Part shown: piece after piece, positions 29,970 to 39,422 of the stretch
How positions within the stretch are numbered: the first letter of the stretch is position 1
Layout: each line of letters opens with the position of its first letter
Assembly: GCF_005876985.1 (NCBI RefSeq)
Contig: NZ_VAHD01000005.1
Span: 1 to 64,000, forward strand
Source of the DNA: Rhodoferax bucti
GTDB lineage: Bacteria; Pseudomonadota; Gammaproteobacteria; Burkholderiales; Burkholderiaceae_C
DNA length: 64,000 bases
Reading direction: 5' to 3'
Program-made: the position numbers and the translations under genes
Notes under the pieces: generated by a model
Databases searched by the model: none
What the model saw: the letters and a program-made list of their open reading frames with translations, nothing else
Told to the model about the DNA's origin: nothing

Positions 29970-30889
29970 TGGCCGTCGCATTGCCTGCTGGCGTTACCGT
30001 TTTTGAGCGGGGCTGGCTGTCCAGCAACAACATCCTGATTCAGGGCGAAGACGACAGCGCCCTCATCGACAGTGGGTATTGCACGCATGCCGAGCAGACG
30101 CTTGCGCTGGTGGACTCTGCGCTGCAAGGCCGGCCGCTGGACTTGCTGCTCAACACCCATTTGCATAGCGACCACTGCGGCGGCAACGCTGCGCTGCAGG
30201 CGCGCTACCCCGCGCTGCAAACGCACATTCCCCCGGGTCACGCCGACTATGTGCGCGTGTGGGACGCCCATGCCCTGAGCTACACGCCCACCGGCCAGCA
30301 GTGCCCGCGTTTCCAGTTGAATGCCACGCTGCAGCCGGGCAGCGAGATGCGTCTGGGTGACCTGCAGTGGCAGGTGCACGCGGCCCCCGGCCACGACCCG
30401 CATTCCGTCATCTTGTTCGAGCCGCAAAGCCGCACCCTGGTGTCGGCCGATGCCTTGTGGGAAAGAGGCTTTGGCGTGGTGTTTCCCGAGCTGGATGGCG
30501 AGGACGCCTTCGACGAAGTCGCTGCCACGCTGGAGGTGATCGAGCGCCTGAACCCCGCCACGGTCATTCCTGGCCATGGTGCGCCGTTTACCGACGCACC
30601 GCAGGCCATTGCCTACGCCCGCCAGCGCCTCAACGGCTTTGTGCAAAACCCGGCCAAGCACTTGCAGTACGCGGCCAAGGTGCTACTCAAATTCAAGCTG
30701 CTCGAAGCCCGGCATTTGCCCCTGCCCGCGCTCATCGCGTGGGCGCGCAACACCAGCTATTTCAACCACACCTTCCAGAGCCACTTTGCCGGCGCCACCT
30801 TGGAAGAAGCCATCCGGCAACTGGTGCAGGACCTGGTGCGTTCTGGTGCTGCAAAGTTGCAAGATGGCGTGGTGTACAACCTCGGGTGA
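29969..30889 (+). CDS. Metallo-beta-lactamase-fold hydrolase
   Basis: A 306-residue MBL-fold protein with metal ligands NTHLHSDHCGG (HxHxDH), the His in HAAPGHDPHS, the Asp in LVSADALWE and the His in VIPGHGAPF. This matches glyoxalase II-like or lactonase/thioesterase-like hydrolases. Translational coupling to the acyl-CoA dehydrogenase suggests it may hydrolyse an acyl-CoA or related intermediate of the same pathway; this is inference. The 75-residue C-terminal helical part after the metal domain is family-typical. Confidence 0.85.
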   Translation: MAVALPAGVTVFERGWLSSNNILIQGEDDSALIDSGYCTHAEQTLALVDSALQGRPLDLLLNTHLHSDHCGGNAALQARYPALQTHIPPGHADYVRVWDAHALSYTPTGQQCPRFQLNATLQPGSEMRLGDLQWQVHAAPGHDPHSVILFEPQSRTLVSADALWERGFGVVFPELDGEDAFDEVAATLEVIERLNPATVIPGHGAPFTDAPQAIAYARQRLNGFVQNPAKHLQYAAKVLLKFKLLEARHLPLPALIAWARNTSYFNHTFQSHFAGATLEEAIRQLVQDLVRSGAAKLQDGVVYNLG

Positions 30890-30910
30890 GTTGTTTGATT
30901 GGGGGCGCTG

Positions 30911-31948
30911 ATGATGAAGCTTGTTTCTATCTTGCTGGTTTACTTGTTTGGTTTTTGGAGCTGGAATGCTTCGGCTCAGCCTGTAGAGTGGGTGGATGTG
31001 CATTTCCACTACACGATGGACGATGCCAGCAGCACCAAAGAGTTGGCCGAAAAGTCTCTCGCTTTGATGCAATCCGAAAACATGCGGACCATGGTGGTGT
31101 CATCGTCACCACGTCCCGCGCTCAATGGGCCGAATTTTCTGGAAGTCCAGAAGATCCTGGCTCAGCATGGCAAACGCTTTGCCGTGTTAGCGGGGGGGAA
31201 TTCTCTCAATCCCATGATGCATCACCTGCACGAGGGCAAACTTCCGCCTGATGCAGCGGAGAAATTCCAGGCGCTGGCAGAGCGTTCTGCCCAGAGCGGC
31301 GTGAAAGGCTTTGGCGAAATCGCGTTGCATCACATTTCTCTGAATGAGCAACATGCATACGAGGTGATTCCTGCGGATGATGCCTTGGTCAAAATCCTGG
31401 TGGATACCGTGGCGAAGTACGACCTGGTGCTGGATGTTCACTTTGACCCTGTATTGGCCAAAATGGTGAAACCATCAACCCTGACATCGTCCCGCAACCC
31501 GGGGGAGTTTGAGCCGAACTTCGAGGCCTTTGAGCGCCTATTGGCGCATAACCGGAAAGCCAAAATCGTCTGGGCTCATGCCGGCGGTACCGACATGCTC
31601 GGCAACTTTACCCCGCAATTGGCCGCGACCATGTTGGCCAAGCATCCGAATCTGTATATGAGTTTGCGTCCGCGCGGACAGCAACCCAGTGTGATGTTGC
31701 CTGCTCGTGGCAAGCTCAACAGCGAGTGGGTGGCAGTGGTCGAGAAATACGCCGATCGATTTGTCATGGGAAGTGACAGCTTCCTGGTTGCAGACAGCTT
31801 TCAAGGGGGTGGTGCGGCGCGCATTTTTGCCGAACGTTCGGCCAACCAGCGGCAGGGTATCCAGATGGTGTTGGCGGCTTTGCGTCCTGAGGTTGCCCGA
31901 AAAGTGGGCTCGGAAAATGCCATACGCCTTTACAAACTTGAACCCTGA
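30911..31948 (+). CDS. Secreted amidohydrolase-2-type metal-dependent hydrolase
   Basis: A 345-residue TIM-barrel hydrolase with a signal peptide (MMKLVSILLVYLFGFWSWNASA, then QPVEW). Metal-site motifs are VDVHFHY near the mature N-terminus, LDVHFDP, IVWAHAGG and VMGSDSF, as in the PF04909 amidohydrolases. Export to the periplasm is unusual compared with cytoplasmic relatives, and the substrate is unknown. The ATG at 30911 follows GGGGGCGC. Codon choice is less GC-biased than its neighbours. It lies 21 bases after the MBL gene, but the different compartment argues against a shared substrate. Confidence 0.75.
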   Translation: MMKLVSILLVYLFGFWSWNASAQPVEWVDVHFHYTMDDASSTKELAEKSLALMQSENMRTMVVSSSPRPALNGPNFLEVQKILAQHGKRFAVLAGGNSLNPMMHHLHEGKLPPDAAEKFQALAERSAQSGVKGFGEIALHHISLNEQHAYEVIPADDALVKILVDTVAKYDLVLDVHFDPVLAKMVKPSTLTSSRNPGEFEPNFEAFERLLAHNRKAKIVWAHAGGTDMLGNFTPQLAATMLAKHPNLYMSLRPRGQQPSVMLPARGKLNSEWVAVVEKYADRFVMGSDSFLVADSFQGGGAARIFAERSANQRQGIQMVLAALRPEVARKVGSENAIRLYKLEP

Positions 31949-31962
31949 GGATACTTTTTGAC

Positions 31963-32385
31963 ATGCCCATTACCAAAGGATTCCGCGCACTCGTCGACGA
32001 GGCCATGGCGCAGGTCACCACCTACGGCGTGGCCGAAGTGCAAGCCCGGTTGCAAGACCCGCACGTACAGATCGTGGACATCCGCGATATCCGTGAGCTG
32101 AACGATGGCACGGTGCTGGGCGCCTTTCATGCGCCGCGCGGCATGCTGGAGTTCTGGGTGGACCCGGAGTCGCCGTACCACAAGCCCTTGTTTGCGGACG
32201 AGTCCAAAGAGTTCATTCTGTTTTGCGGCGCGGGCTGGCGCAGTGCGTTGGCTGCCAAAGCGCTGCAGGACATGGGCATGACCAACGTGGCCCACATCGA
32301 TGGCGGCTGGGGTGCGTGGGTGAACGCCGGCGCGCCCACCGAAACCCTGGAAGCGCAAAAGGCGCGCCGACAGGCCAAGGGCTGA
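31963..32385 (+). CDS. Rhodanese-like sulfurtransferase domain protein
   Basis: A 140-residue single-domain rhodanese. The active-site loop is FCGAGWRSALAAKAL with the persulfide-forming cysteine in CGAGWRS, and VDIRDIRELNDGTVLGA is the CH2A/B region. It would shuttle sulfane sulfur in the cytoplasm. No redox partner is adjacent, so the acceptor is unknown. Confidence 0.88.
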   Translation: MPITKGFRALVDEAMAQVTTYGVAEVQARLQDPHVQIVDIRDIRELNDGTVLGAFHAPRGMLEFWVDPESPYHKPLFADESKEFILFCGAGWRSALAAKALQDMGMTNVAHIDGGWGAWVNAGAPTETLEAQKARRQAKG

Positions 32386-32404
32386 TGCTCGTCAAACCCG
32401 AGGC

Positions 32405-32824
32405 ATGATGGAGGGCATGAAGCCCTTTGTGATGACCGATGCCTGCCCCTGCGGCCGGCAACAGCAGAAAAAACCACTCCCCTACGGCCAGTGCTGTGGC
32501 CGATGGCTGGAGACCGACACTCCCGCCGCCGATGCCGAAAGCCTGATGCGCAGCCGCTACAGCGCCTTTGTGTTGGAGCGCGAGGCCTACCTGCTCAAGA
32601 CTTGGCAAGCCGGCAAGCGGCCGGAGCGTATCGAGTTCGACCCTGGCGTCAAATGGCTGGGGCTGGAGGTGCGTAGCCATACGCTGCAGGACGCCACCCA
32701 TGCGGAGGTCGAATTCGTCGCCCGCCAGAAGCCTGCCAGTGGCCCGGCGGTGCGGTTGCATGAGCGCAGCCGCTTTGTGCGGGAGGCTGGGGCGTGGTTG
32801 TATGTGGATGGAGACCAACAATGA
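32405..32824 (+). CDS. YchJ-family SEC-C motif protein
   Basis: A 139-residue member of UPF0225 (YchJ). An N-terminal SEC-C-like zinc motif CPCGRQQQKKPLPYGQCCG is followed by the characteristic MRSRYSAFVLEREAYLLKTW block. Function is unknown; SEC-C motifs bind zinc and contact proteins or nucleic acids. The start is uncertain among ATGs at 32405, 32417 and 32432; the first gives the listed length. It overlaps the HAD gene by four bases (ATGA). Confidence 0.82.
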   Translation: MMEGMKPFVMTDACPCGRQQQKKPLPYGQCCGRWLETDTPAADAESLMRSRYSAFVLEREAYLLKTWQAGKRPERIEFDPGVKWLGLEVRSHTLQDATHAEVEFVARQKPASGPAVRLHERSRFVREAGAWLYVDGDQQ

Positions 32825-33492
32825 AATTTGAAGCCGTATTGTTTGACTGCGATGGGGTGCTGGTGGACAGCGAGCCCATTACCAACGGCGTATTGCGCGA
32901 CATGCTGGCCGAGCAGGGCTGGCAGCTCAGCGTGCAAGAGTGCATGGACATCTTTGTGGGCAAGGCCGTGATTGATGAGCGCGCCCTGATCGAGGCCAAA
33001 ACCGGCAAGCCCCTCACGCCCGAGTGGATGGCCGATTTCCGCAGCCGGCGCAATGTGGCGCTGGATGCGCGCGTGCAAGCCATCGCGGGCGCGGTGCAGG
33101 CGGTGGCGGCGGTGCATGGCACGGCGCAAGGGCGCATTGCCTGTGCCTCGGGGGCCGATCGCATCAAGGTGGAAATGCAGCTGCGCAAAGTGGGCTTGTG
33201 GCCGTATTTCGAGGGCCGTGTGTTCAGCGGCCACGAAATGCCACGCTCCAAGCCTGCGCCGGATGTGTACCTTGCCGCTGCGGCTGCTCTGGGGGCTGAC
33301 CCGGCGCGCTGCGCGGTGGTGGAAGACACGGTCACCGGCGTCACGGCCGGTGTGGCTGCGGGCGCCACGGTGTTTGCCTATGCGCCCACCGGGCAGGGCG
33401 ACGCCTTGCTGCAAGCGGGTGCGCAGCAGGTGTTCACCCACATGGATGCGCTCCACGCCAGCTTGTTGGGCGCAGAGCCGCGCAGCCGTTAA
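32821..33492 (+). CDS. HAD-superfamily hydrolase, subfamily IA
   Basis: A 223-residue phosphatase or phosphoglucomutase-like enzyme. Motif I is LFDCDGVLVDSEP, motif II the serine in ACASGADRIK, motif III the lysine in MPRSKPAPDVYL and motif IV VVEDTVTGV. The cap domain (residues 18-85) is the helical C1 type of the YieH/beta-phosphoglucomutase group. The substrate cannot be assigned. The start overlaps the YchJ gene and the end overlaps the convergent GST gene, each by four bases. Confidence 0.88.
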   Translation: MKFEAVLFDCDGVLVDSEPITNGVLRDMLAEQGWQLSVQECMDIFVGKAVIDERALIEAKTGKPLTPEWMADFRSRRNVALDARVQAIAGAVQAVAAVHGTAQGRIACASGADRIKVEMQLRKVGLWPYFEGRVFSGHEMPRSKPAPDVYLAAAAALGADPARCAVVEDTVTGVTAGVAAGATVFAYAPTGQGDALLQAGAQQVFTHMDALHASLLGAEPRSR

Positions 33493-34157
33493 GGGCGGAT
33501 ATCGGGCGAGGGCGTGGTGGGCACGCCTTGGTCCCGTGCTGCGTGGTGCTGCTTTTCCAGCGCGCGCTGGTAGGCCGGCCGGGCCTGCAGGCGCTGCCAG
33601 TAAGCGGCCACTGCGGGGGGGAACTGTGCCGACAAGCCCAAGTGCTGCGCCAGCAACAGGGCGTAGCCCACGGCCACGTCGGCCGCCGTAAACCGGTCAG
33701 CGCACAGGTAGTCCGCTGTTTGCAATGCGGTATCCACAGCGCGCAAGCGCGCCAAAAACCAGCGGGCGTAATCTGCTGCCACCTGGGGCTGCAGCCGCTC
33801 GGGAGGCTCGAAATAGGTGTAGCGCAGCACCAGGGTTTGCGGGAAGGTGAGGGTGGCGTCGCTCATCTGCAGCCAGTTGAGGTAGCTGCCATAGGCGGCA
33901 TCGTCTACCGGCACATCCAGCTGCCCCGCGCTGTGGCGGGCCGCCAGGTACTGGCACATGGCGGCCGATTCGCTCATGCGCGTGGCGCCATCTTCCAGCC
34001 AAGGCACGGTGCCCAGCGGGTTGTCCTCCAAAAACTGCCGGGCATGCACGCGGGGCGGAAACGGCAGCATGCGCAGCTGGTAGGGCAGGCCCAGCTCTTC
34101 GAGCATCCACAAGGGGCGGAAGGAGCGGGCGCTGACGCAGTGGTGCAGGATGATCAT
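33489..34157 (-). CDS. Glutathione S-transferase family protein
   Basis: A 222-residue protein with an N-terminal thioredoxin-like GST domain: LHHCVSARSFRPLWMLEELGLPY, the cis-Pro motif TVPWLED and the glutathione contact MSESAAMCQYL. A helical C-terminal domain with DRFTAADVAVGYAL follows. It would conjugate glutathione to electrophiles or isomerise a substrate. It lies 12 bases after the acyl-CoA ligase on the same strand, suggesting one transcript. Confidence 0.9.
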   Translation of the reverse strand: MIILHHCVSARSFRPLWMLEELGLPYQLRMLPFPPRVHARQFLEDNPLGTVPWLEDGATRMSESAAMCQYLAARHSAGQLDVPVDDAAYGSYLNWLQMSDATLTFPQTLVLRYTYFEPPERLQPQVAADYARWFLARLRAVDTALQTADYLCADRFTAADVAVGYALLLAQHLGLSAQFPPAVAAYWQRLQARPAYQRALEKQHHAARDQGVPTTPSPDIRP

Positions 34158-34169
34158 GGCAATGCCTTG

Positions 34170-35798
34170 TCAGCGTTTTTTGAAGGCGCGCAGGTCATGC
34201 ATGCCGGGCAAGGTGCGTGGGTCTGCGCCCTCGGGGAAGATGCGGTGCTTCTGGATCTTTTGCGTGCCGGTGGTGGGGATTTCTGCTGCAAACCAGAGCC
34301 AGCCCGGCGCCTTGTAGTAGGCCAGTTGCTGGTGGCAAAAGTCGAACAGCGCGCGTGCGGTGTCTGCCGTTTCCCCTTCGCGCCCGGGCTTGAGCACCAC
34401 GCAGGCCAGCACCTCTTCCTCGCGCACCTCATCGGGCAGGGCCATGACGGCGGCGTTGGCCACCAGCGGGTGGGTGAGCAGCAATGCCTCCACCTCGGCG
34501 GCGGCAATGTTTTCGCCGGAGCGGCGGATGATGTTTTTGCGCCGGTCCATGAAGTGCAGCATGCCATCAGCCTCGCGCACCACCACATCACCGGTGTGGA
34601 ACCAGCCACCGCGCCAGGCCTCGGCCGTGGCCTCCGGGTTGTCGAGATAGCCACTGAAAAAGTGCCGCCGGGGCGTGGCCTCCGAGTGGCGGATCACCAG
34701 CTCGCCGGGCGTGCCGTCGGGCACCACGTGGCCGGCCTCGTCCATCACGCAGGCGTCCAGCCCGGGGCGGGCGCGGCCGAAGGCGCGGGTGCCCACTTGC
34801 CGGGGCGCGTGGCAGTCGCACAGGGGGCGCACCATCTCGGTCATGCCCCACAGTTCCAGCAGGGGAAAGCCGTAGCGGGCTTCAAACTTGGCGTGCAGCT
34901 GGGGCTCTACCCCGGCGCCATAGCCAAAGCGCACGCAGTGCGCGCGCTCCAGCGGGCTCTCGGCTTGGTTGAGCAGCATGGGCACCACCACGCCCAGGTA
35001 ATGCACGATGGTGGCGCGGCTTTGCACCACCTCGGCCCACCAGCGGCTGGGCTGGAAGCGGTCCGTCTGCACCTGGCAGCCGCCGCTGAGCAGCATGCAA
35101 TAGAAGGACAGGATGGACGCATTCACATGGAACAGCGGCAGCGGGTTGTACAGCCGCTCCTGCCCCTCGCGCACCGCGCCCAGCCCGCCCTGTTGGGCGT
35201 ACCAGTGGCCGGCCGCCAGCTCGTAGGTGTGTGAGAGCACGCAGCCCTTGGGCTGGCCCGTGGTGCCCGATGTGTAGAGGATGCTGGCCGGTGTGTCGCC
35301 CACCGGCTCGCCCGCTGGTGCGAGTGCGGCGGGGGCTGGCAGGGCCTCTTTCGCAAAGGCTTCCAGCAGACGCACGGGAGGCTGGTGTCGGGCCAAGGCC
35401 AGCGCGGCCTGCACGGCCTCCTGGCGGCTGCTGAGCACCACGACCAGGTCCACACGCGCATGGTCGATCAGGTAGGCGAGTTCACGCGGGCGGTAGTCGG
35501 GGTTGATGGGCACGCAGCACACGCCCAGGCTGTTGAGCGCCAGCTTGTGCAGCATGTGCTCCGGCCGGCTCTCCAGAAACAGGCCCACCCGGTGCCCCAG
35601 GCCGTAGCCGGCCGCACGGTAGTGCGCCATCAGCCCCCGCACCGTGTCGGCGGCGTCGGCATAGCTGATCTCGCGGCCCTCGGGGTCGTAGGCGCGCGCC
35701 GGGTTGGCCGGCACGGCCAAGAGGCTGTGGGTGGCATAGCGCGCGCAGGCAGCGAGGAAGGCCTGAGGGATGGTGGTGGTGTCGTCGATCTCGATCAT
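34170..35798 (-). CDS. AMP-forming acyl-CoA synthetase/ligase
   Basis: A 542-residue ANL-superfamily enzyme that activates a carboxylic acid as acyl-AMP, then acyl-CoA. Motifs in order: P-loop ILYTSGTTGQPKGCVLSH (about 180-197), LELWGMTEMV (A5), WFHTGDVVVREADG (A7), DRRKNIIRRSGENIAAAEVE (A8) and a C-terminal TGTQKIQKHRI with the A10 lysine. It resembles the crotonobetaine/carnitine-CoA ligase-like group, but the acid is unknown. It is flanked by an AraC regulator and GST on the same strand and diverges from the liuBCD cluster. Confidence 0.88.
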   Translation of the reverse strand: MIEIDDTTTIPQAFLAACARYATHSLLAVPANPARAYDPEGREISYADAADTVRGLMAHYRAAGYGLGHRVGLFLESRPEHMLHKLALNSLGVCCVPINPDYRPRELAYLIDHARVDLVVVLSSRQEAVQAALALARHQPPVRLLEAFAKEALPAPAALAPAGEPVGDTPASILYTSGTTGQPKGCVLSHTYELAAGHWYAQQGGLGAVREGQERLYNPLPLFHVNASILSFYCMLLSGGCQVQTDRFQPSRWWAEVVQSRATIVHYLGVVVPMLLNQAESPLERAHCVRFGYGAGVEPQLHAKFEARYGFPLLELWGMTEMVRPLCDCHAPRQVGTRAFGRARPGLDACVMDEAGHVVPDGTPGELVIRHSEATPRRHFFSGYLDNPEATAEAWRGGWFHTGDVVVREADGMLHFMDRRKNIIRRSGENIAAAEVEALLLTHPLVANAAVMALPDEVREEEVLACVVLKPGREGETADTARALFDFCHQQLAYYKAPGWLWFAAEIPTTGTQKIQKHRIFPEGADPRTLPGMHDLRAFKKR

Positions 35799-35852
35799 GG
35801 ACCCCTAGTCTATGAATGGCCGGGGCGCAGCATGTGCCAACAAGGCCACAAA

Positions 35853-36884
35853 TCACGCCAGCGGCGTGGCGCCGCGCCGGAACTCGGCGGGGGACTGGCC
35901 GGTCCAGCCCTTAAAGGCGCGGATAAAACTTTTCTCGTTCTGAAAGCCCGCCGCCTCGGCCACCTGCTTGACGGGACGCTGGGTGCGCAGCAGCAGCTCG
36001 GTGGCGCGGCTGCGGCGCACCTCGTCCTTCAGGGCCTGCAGTGTGGCGCCTTCTTCTTTGAGTTGGCGGTGCAGGGTGCGCGGCGACAGGTGCAAGAGCG
36101 CGGCCAGCGCCTCGGCGCCATGCGTGTCCTGCGGCTGGGCGCTGAGCAGCTGGCGCACGCGTTGCACCAGCAGGCGGTCGCGGCGGTACTGCAGCACGGT
36201 CAGCGGCAGGGCGTGCTGCAGCATTTGCTGCAACGCTTTTTCGTCGCGCCGCAGCGGCAGTTGCAGGTACTGCGCATCAAAACTGATAGCAGCCTGCGCT
36301 TGTCCGAAGCGGGTGGGGCCTGAAAACAACACCTGGTAGGCCTCGGCATGCGGTGGCGCTTCAAACGGAAACTGCGCGTGCAAGAGCGGAATGCGCGAGT
36401 CCACCAACCAGCAGGCCAGGCCCAGGATGTTGCGCAACACCGAGACCAGGCAGAATTCGCGCAGCGCGCCTTCTTCACCCAACTCCCCGTGCTCGGCAAT
36501 GCTGATGCTGGCCGTGGCGCCGCTCACCTGCAGCGTGAGGGTGATGTCGTCCGCAATCAGGCTGTGGTGGCGGCACCAGCGCTTGACGGCCAGCGCCAGC
36601 GTGGGCGCGCTGATGGAGGCGCGCGCCAGCATGCCGTAGCTGCCCCACGGCAGGCGGCGGCTGAACCAGCCCAGCGCTTCGTCGTCCAGCTCGCGCATGG
36701 CCAGCTCGGAGATACGCTCCATCTGCCAGGCGGTGATGCGGGCGCCGGCCTGCTGCAGCTGGTCTGGCGCGATCTGTGCCTGCGCCAGTGCGCCGGACGG
36801 GTCCTGTCCGTAGCGCGCATAGGCGCCCACAATCGCTTGGACAAAGGCCATGGGCGTGGCGGCAATGGGGGCGGAACGGGTCAT
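35853..36884 (-). CDS. AraC-family transcriptional regulator
   Basis: A 343-residue regulator. The N-terminal 200 residues form the effector domain of the OruR/ArgR-like (Arabinose_bd) type (IADDITLTLQVSG...). The C-terminal double helix-turn-helix is at about 235-335 (LHLSPRTLHRQLKEEGATLQALKDEVRR and VAEAAGFQNEKSFIRAFKGWTGQSPAEFRRG). It diverges from liuBCD across 122 bases and sits 54 bases upstream of the acyl-CoA ligase in the same direction, so it could control either side. A family A-like segment (36275-36312) is translated in frame in the effector domain. Confidence 0.9.
   Translation of the reverse strand: MTRSAPIAATPMAFVQAIVGAYARYGQDPSGALAQAQIAPDQLQQAGARITAWQMERISELAMRELDDEALGWFSRRLPWGSYGMLARASISAPTLALAVKRWCRHHSLIADDITLTLQVSGATASISIAEHGELGEEGALREFCLVSVLRNILGLACWLVDSRIPLLHAQFPFEAPPHAEAYQVLFSGPTRFGQAQAAISFDAQYLQLPLRRDEKALQQMLQHALPLTVLQYRRDRLLVQRVRQLLSAQPQDTHGAEALAALLHLSPRTLHRQLKEEGATLQALKDEVRRSRATELLLRTQRPVKQVAEAAGFQNEKSFIRAFKGWTGQSPAEFRRGATPLA
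36275..36312 (-). repeat. Family A-like segment inside the AraC regulator gene
   Basis: The plus strand shows ATCAAAACTGATAGCAGCC followed by TGCGCTTGTCC, related to the ATAGCTGCTTGCGC block and its ATCAAAA partner. It encodes AQAAISFDAQ in the regulator. The match is partial, so confidence is lower than for other copies. Confidence 0.5.
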
Positions 36885-36894
36885 GGCTGCAGTG

Positions 36895-36920
36895 TGCCAA
36901 AAAATGCCCTATCTGTGGCA
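36895..36920. promoter_or_regulatory. Candidate AraC-family operator
   Basis: An inverted pair TGCCA (36895-36899) and TGGCA (36916-36920) with 16 bases between, plus a direct TGCC repeat, lies 11 bases upstream of the AraC gene start and 87 bases before liuB. The position suits a site for the neighbouring regulator acting on both directions. No binding evidence exists in the sequence itself. Confidence 0.35.
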
Positions 36921-37006
36921 GGATTTGCAACCTCGGTGGCTTTCCGTCTGCGGCACGGCGGACGCACAATGCCTGCTGACTGTCCAACCCCTGACCGGAT
37001 GCGCCC

Positions 37007-38614
37007 ATGACGATTCTGGAATCCCAGCTCAACCCCCGCTCGGCCGACTTTGCGGCCAACGCCAGCGCCATGCGCGTCCTGGTGGACGACCTGCAGGCCC
37101 AGGTGGCCCGCATTGCCGAAGGCGGTGGCGAGGCGGCCCGCGCCAAGCATGTGGCACGCGGCAAGTTGCTCCCGCGCGACCGCGTGGCCATGCTGCTGGA
37201 CCCCGGCACCCCGTTTCTGGAGCTGGCGCCCCTGGCCGCGCTCAATGTGTACGACAACGCCGCGCCCGGCGCCGGCATCGTGGCGGGCATTGGCCGTGTG
37301 AGCGGGGTGGACTGCATGATTGTCTGCAACGACGCCACCGTGAAGGGCGGCACCTACTACCCGCTGTCGGTCAAAAAGCATTTGCGCGCGCAGGAGATCG
37401 CGGCGCAAAACAACCTGACCTGCATCTACCTGGTAGACAGCGGCGGCGCCAACCTGCCCAACCAAGACGAAGTCTTCCCCGACCGCGACCACTTTGGCCG
37501 CATCTTCTTCAACCAGGCCAACATGAGCGCGCAGGGCATTGCGCAGATCGCCGTGGTCATGGGCAGTTGCACGGCCGGTGGCGCCTATGTGCCGGCCATG
37601 AGCGACGAGACCATCATCGTCAAGAACCAGGGCACCATCTTCCTGGGCGGCCCGCCACTGGTGAAGGCGGCCACGGGCGAGGTGGTGACCGCCGAAGACC
37701 TGGGCGGTGGCGATGTGCACACGCGGCTTAGCGGTGTGGCCGACCATTTGGCGCAGAACGACCTGCACGCCATTGCCCTGGCCCGCCAGGCGGTCGCGCA
37801 TTTGAATAAAAAGAAGCCTCCAGCGCTCGCCACGCTTGCGCCAGCAGCTCCTAAATATGTAGCGGAAGAGTTGTACGGCGTGATTCCCGCCGACACGCGC
37901 AAGCCCTTTGACGTGCGCGAGATCATTGCCCGCATCGTGGATGGCAGCGAGTTCCACGAGTTCAAGCCGCGTTACGGCGCCACGCTGGTCACCGGCTTTG
38001 CGCACATCGAGGGCATGGCGGTGGGCATCATTGCCAACAACGGCATCCTGTTCAGCGAATCGGCCCTCAAGGGCGCGCACTTCATCGAACTGTGCTGCCA
38101 GCGCAAGATTCCGCTGGTGTTTTTGCAGAACATCACCGGCTTCATGGTGGGCCGCAAGTACGAGAACGAGGGCATCGCGCGCAACGGCGCCAAGATGGTG
38201 ACGGCCGTGGCCACGGCGAGTGTCCCTAAATTCACCATCATCATTGGCGGCAGCTTTGGTGCCGGCAACTACGGCATGTGCGGCCGCGCCTACAGCCCGC
38301 GTTTCCTGTGGATGTGGCCCAACGCGCGCATCAGCGTGATGGGCGGCGAGCAGGCGGCCAGCGTGCTGGCCACCGTCAAGCGCGATGGCATCGAGGGCAA
38401 GGGCGGCGCCTGGAGTGCCGACGAAGAAGAAGCCTTCAAGGCCCCCATCCGCCAGCAATACGAGGAGCAGGGCCACCCCTACTACGCCACCGCCCGCTTG
38501 TGGGACGACGGCATCATCGACCCGGCCGACACCCGCCGCGTGCTGGCCTTGGGCCTGAGTGCAGCATTGAACGCGCCGATTGAAGACACCAAGTTCGGTG
38601 TCTTCCGCATGTGA
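37007..38614 (+). CDS. liuB: Methylcrotonyl-CoA carboxylase, carboxyltransferase (beta) subunit
   Basis: A 535-residue carboxyltransferase that moves CO2 from carboxybiotin to 3-methylcrotonyl-CoA, giving 3-methylglutaconyl-CoA. Family blocks: [40 protein letters not shown] (methylcrotonyl-type), [15 protein letters not shown] and [13 protein letters not shown]. Residues about 266-286 are encoded by a family A repeat at a naturally variable loop. It begins a liuB-liuC-liuD cluster with gaps of 10 and 18 bases. Confidence 0.95.
   Translation: MTILESQLNPRSADFAANASAMRVLVDDLQAQVARIAEGGGEAARAKHVARGKLLPRDRVAMLLDPGTPFLELAPLAALNVYDNAAPGAGIVAGIGRVSGVDCMIVCNDATVKGGTYYPLSVKKHLRAQEIAAQNNLTCIYLVDSGGANLPNQDEVFPDRDHFGRIFFNQANMSAQGIAQIAVVMGSCTAGGAYVPAMSDETIIVKNQGTIFLGGPPLVKAATGEVVTAEDLGGGDVHTRLSGVADHLAQNDLHAIALARQAVAHLNKKKPPALATLAPAAPKYVAEELYGVIPADTRKPFDVREIIARIVDGSEFHEFKPRYGATLVTGFAHIEGMAVGIIANNGILFSESALKGAHFIELCCQRKIPLVFLQNITGFMVGRKYENEGIARNGAKMVTAVATASVPKFTIIIGGSFGAGNYGMCGRAYSPRFLWMWPNARISVMGGEQAASVLATVKRDGIEGKGGAWSADEEEAFKAPIRQQYEEQGHPYYATARLWDDGIIDPADTRRVLALGLSAALNAPIEDTKFGVFRM
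37801..37865 (-). repeat. Family A dispersed repeat inside liuB
   Basis: TTTGAATAAAAAGAAGCCTC, CAGCGCTCGCCACGCTTGCG and CCAGCAGCTCCTAAATATGT align with the reverse form of family A. It is translated in frame as the Lys/Pro/Ala-rich loop starting [17 protein letters not shown]. Confidence 0.75.
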
Positions 38615-38624
38615 GGGGCTGGCC

Positions 38625-39404
38625 ATGACCGCACTGACCCTGACCCACACCGGCGCGCTGCTCACCATCACGCTGAGCCGCCCCGAGGTGCGCAACGCCT
38701 TCAACGACGAGGTGATTGCCGAGCTGACCCAGGCCTTCCAGACCGCAGCAGCGAGTGCCGAGACGCGCGCGGTGGTGCTGGCCGCCGAAGGCCCGGCCTT
38801 CTGCGCCGGCGCCGACCTGAACTGGATGCGTCGCATGGCGGACTACACGCGCACCGAGAACCTCGCGGACGCCGCCAAGCTGGCCGAGATGCTGCGCGTG
38901 ATGTACGCCTGCCCCAAACCCACCATCGCCCGCATCCAGGGCGATGTAGTGGCCGGTGGCATGGGCCTGGTGGCGGCCTGCGACATGGCGGTGGCGGCAG
39001 ACAGCGCGGGCTTTTGCCTCAGCGAGGTGAAGCTGGGCCTGATCCCCGCCACCATCAGCCCCTATGTGATCCGCGCCATGGGCGCGCGTGCCGCGCACCG
39101 CTACTTTCTGACGGCCGAGCGCTTCAGCGCGCAGGAGGCGCACCGCATCGGCTTCGTGCACGAGGTGGTGCCGGCCGAGCAGCTGGATGCCAAGGTGGCC
39201 GAGCTGGTCAAAGCCCTGGTCAACGCCAGCCCGAATGCCGTGCGCAGCTGCAAGGAGCTGGTGCAGACCGTGGCAGCGCGCGAGATTGATGGGGCCCTGA
39301 TTGCCCACACGGTGGAAGGCATTGCCGACATCCGCAGCAGCAGCGAAGGCAAGGAGGGCGTGCAGTCCTTCCTGCAAAAACGCAAGCCGAATTGGCTGGT
39401 CTGA
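38625..39404 (+). CDS. liuC: Methylglutaconyl-CoA hydratase (enoyl-CoA hydratase family)
   Basis: A 259-residue crotonase-fold enzyme hydrating 3-methylglutaconyl-CoA to HMG-CoA. The oxyanion-hole motifs are FCAGADLNWMRRM and GDVVAGGMGLVAACDMAVA; the LNWM sequence is typical of the liu/AUH-type hydratase. The ATG at 38625 is chosen because longer versions would overlap liuB. It is flanked by both carboxylase subunits, which fixes its pathway. Confidence 0.92.
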   Translation: MTALTLTHTGALLTITLSRPEVRNAFNDEVIAELTQAFQTAAASAETRAVVLAAEGPAFCAGADLNWMRRMADYTRTENLADAAKLAEMLRVMYACPKPTIARIQGDVVAGGMGLVAACDMAVAADSAGFCLSEVKLGLIPATISPYVIRAMGARAAHRYFLTAERFSAQEAHRIGFVHEVVPAEQLDAKVAELVKALVNASPNAVRSCKELVQTVAAREIDGALIAHTVEGIADIRSSSEGKEGVQSFLQKRKPNWLV

Positions 39405-39422
39405 GTTCCCGAGGAAAACAAT

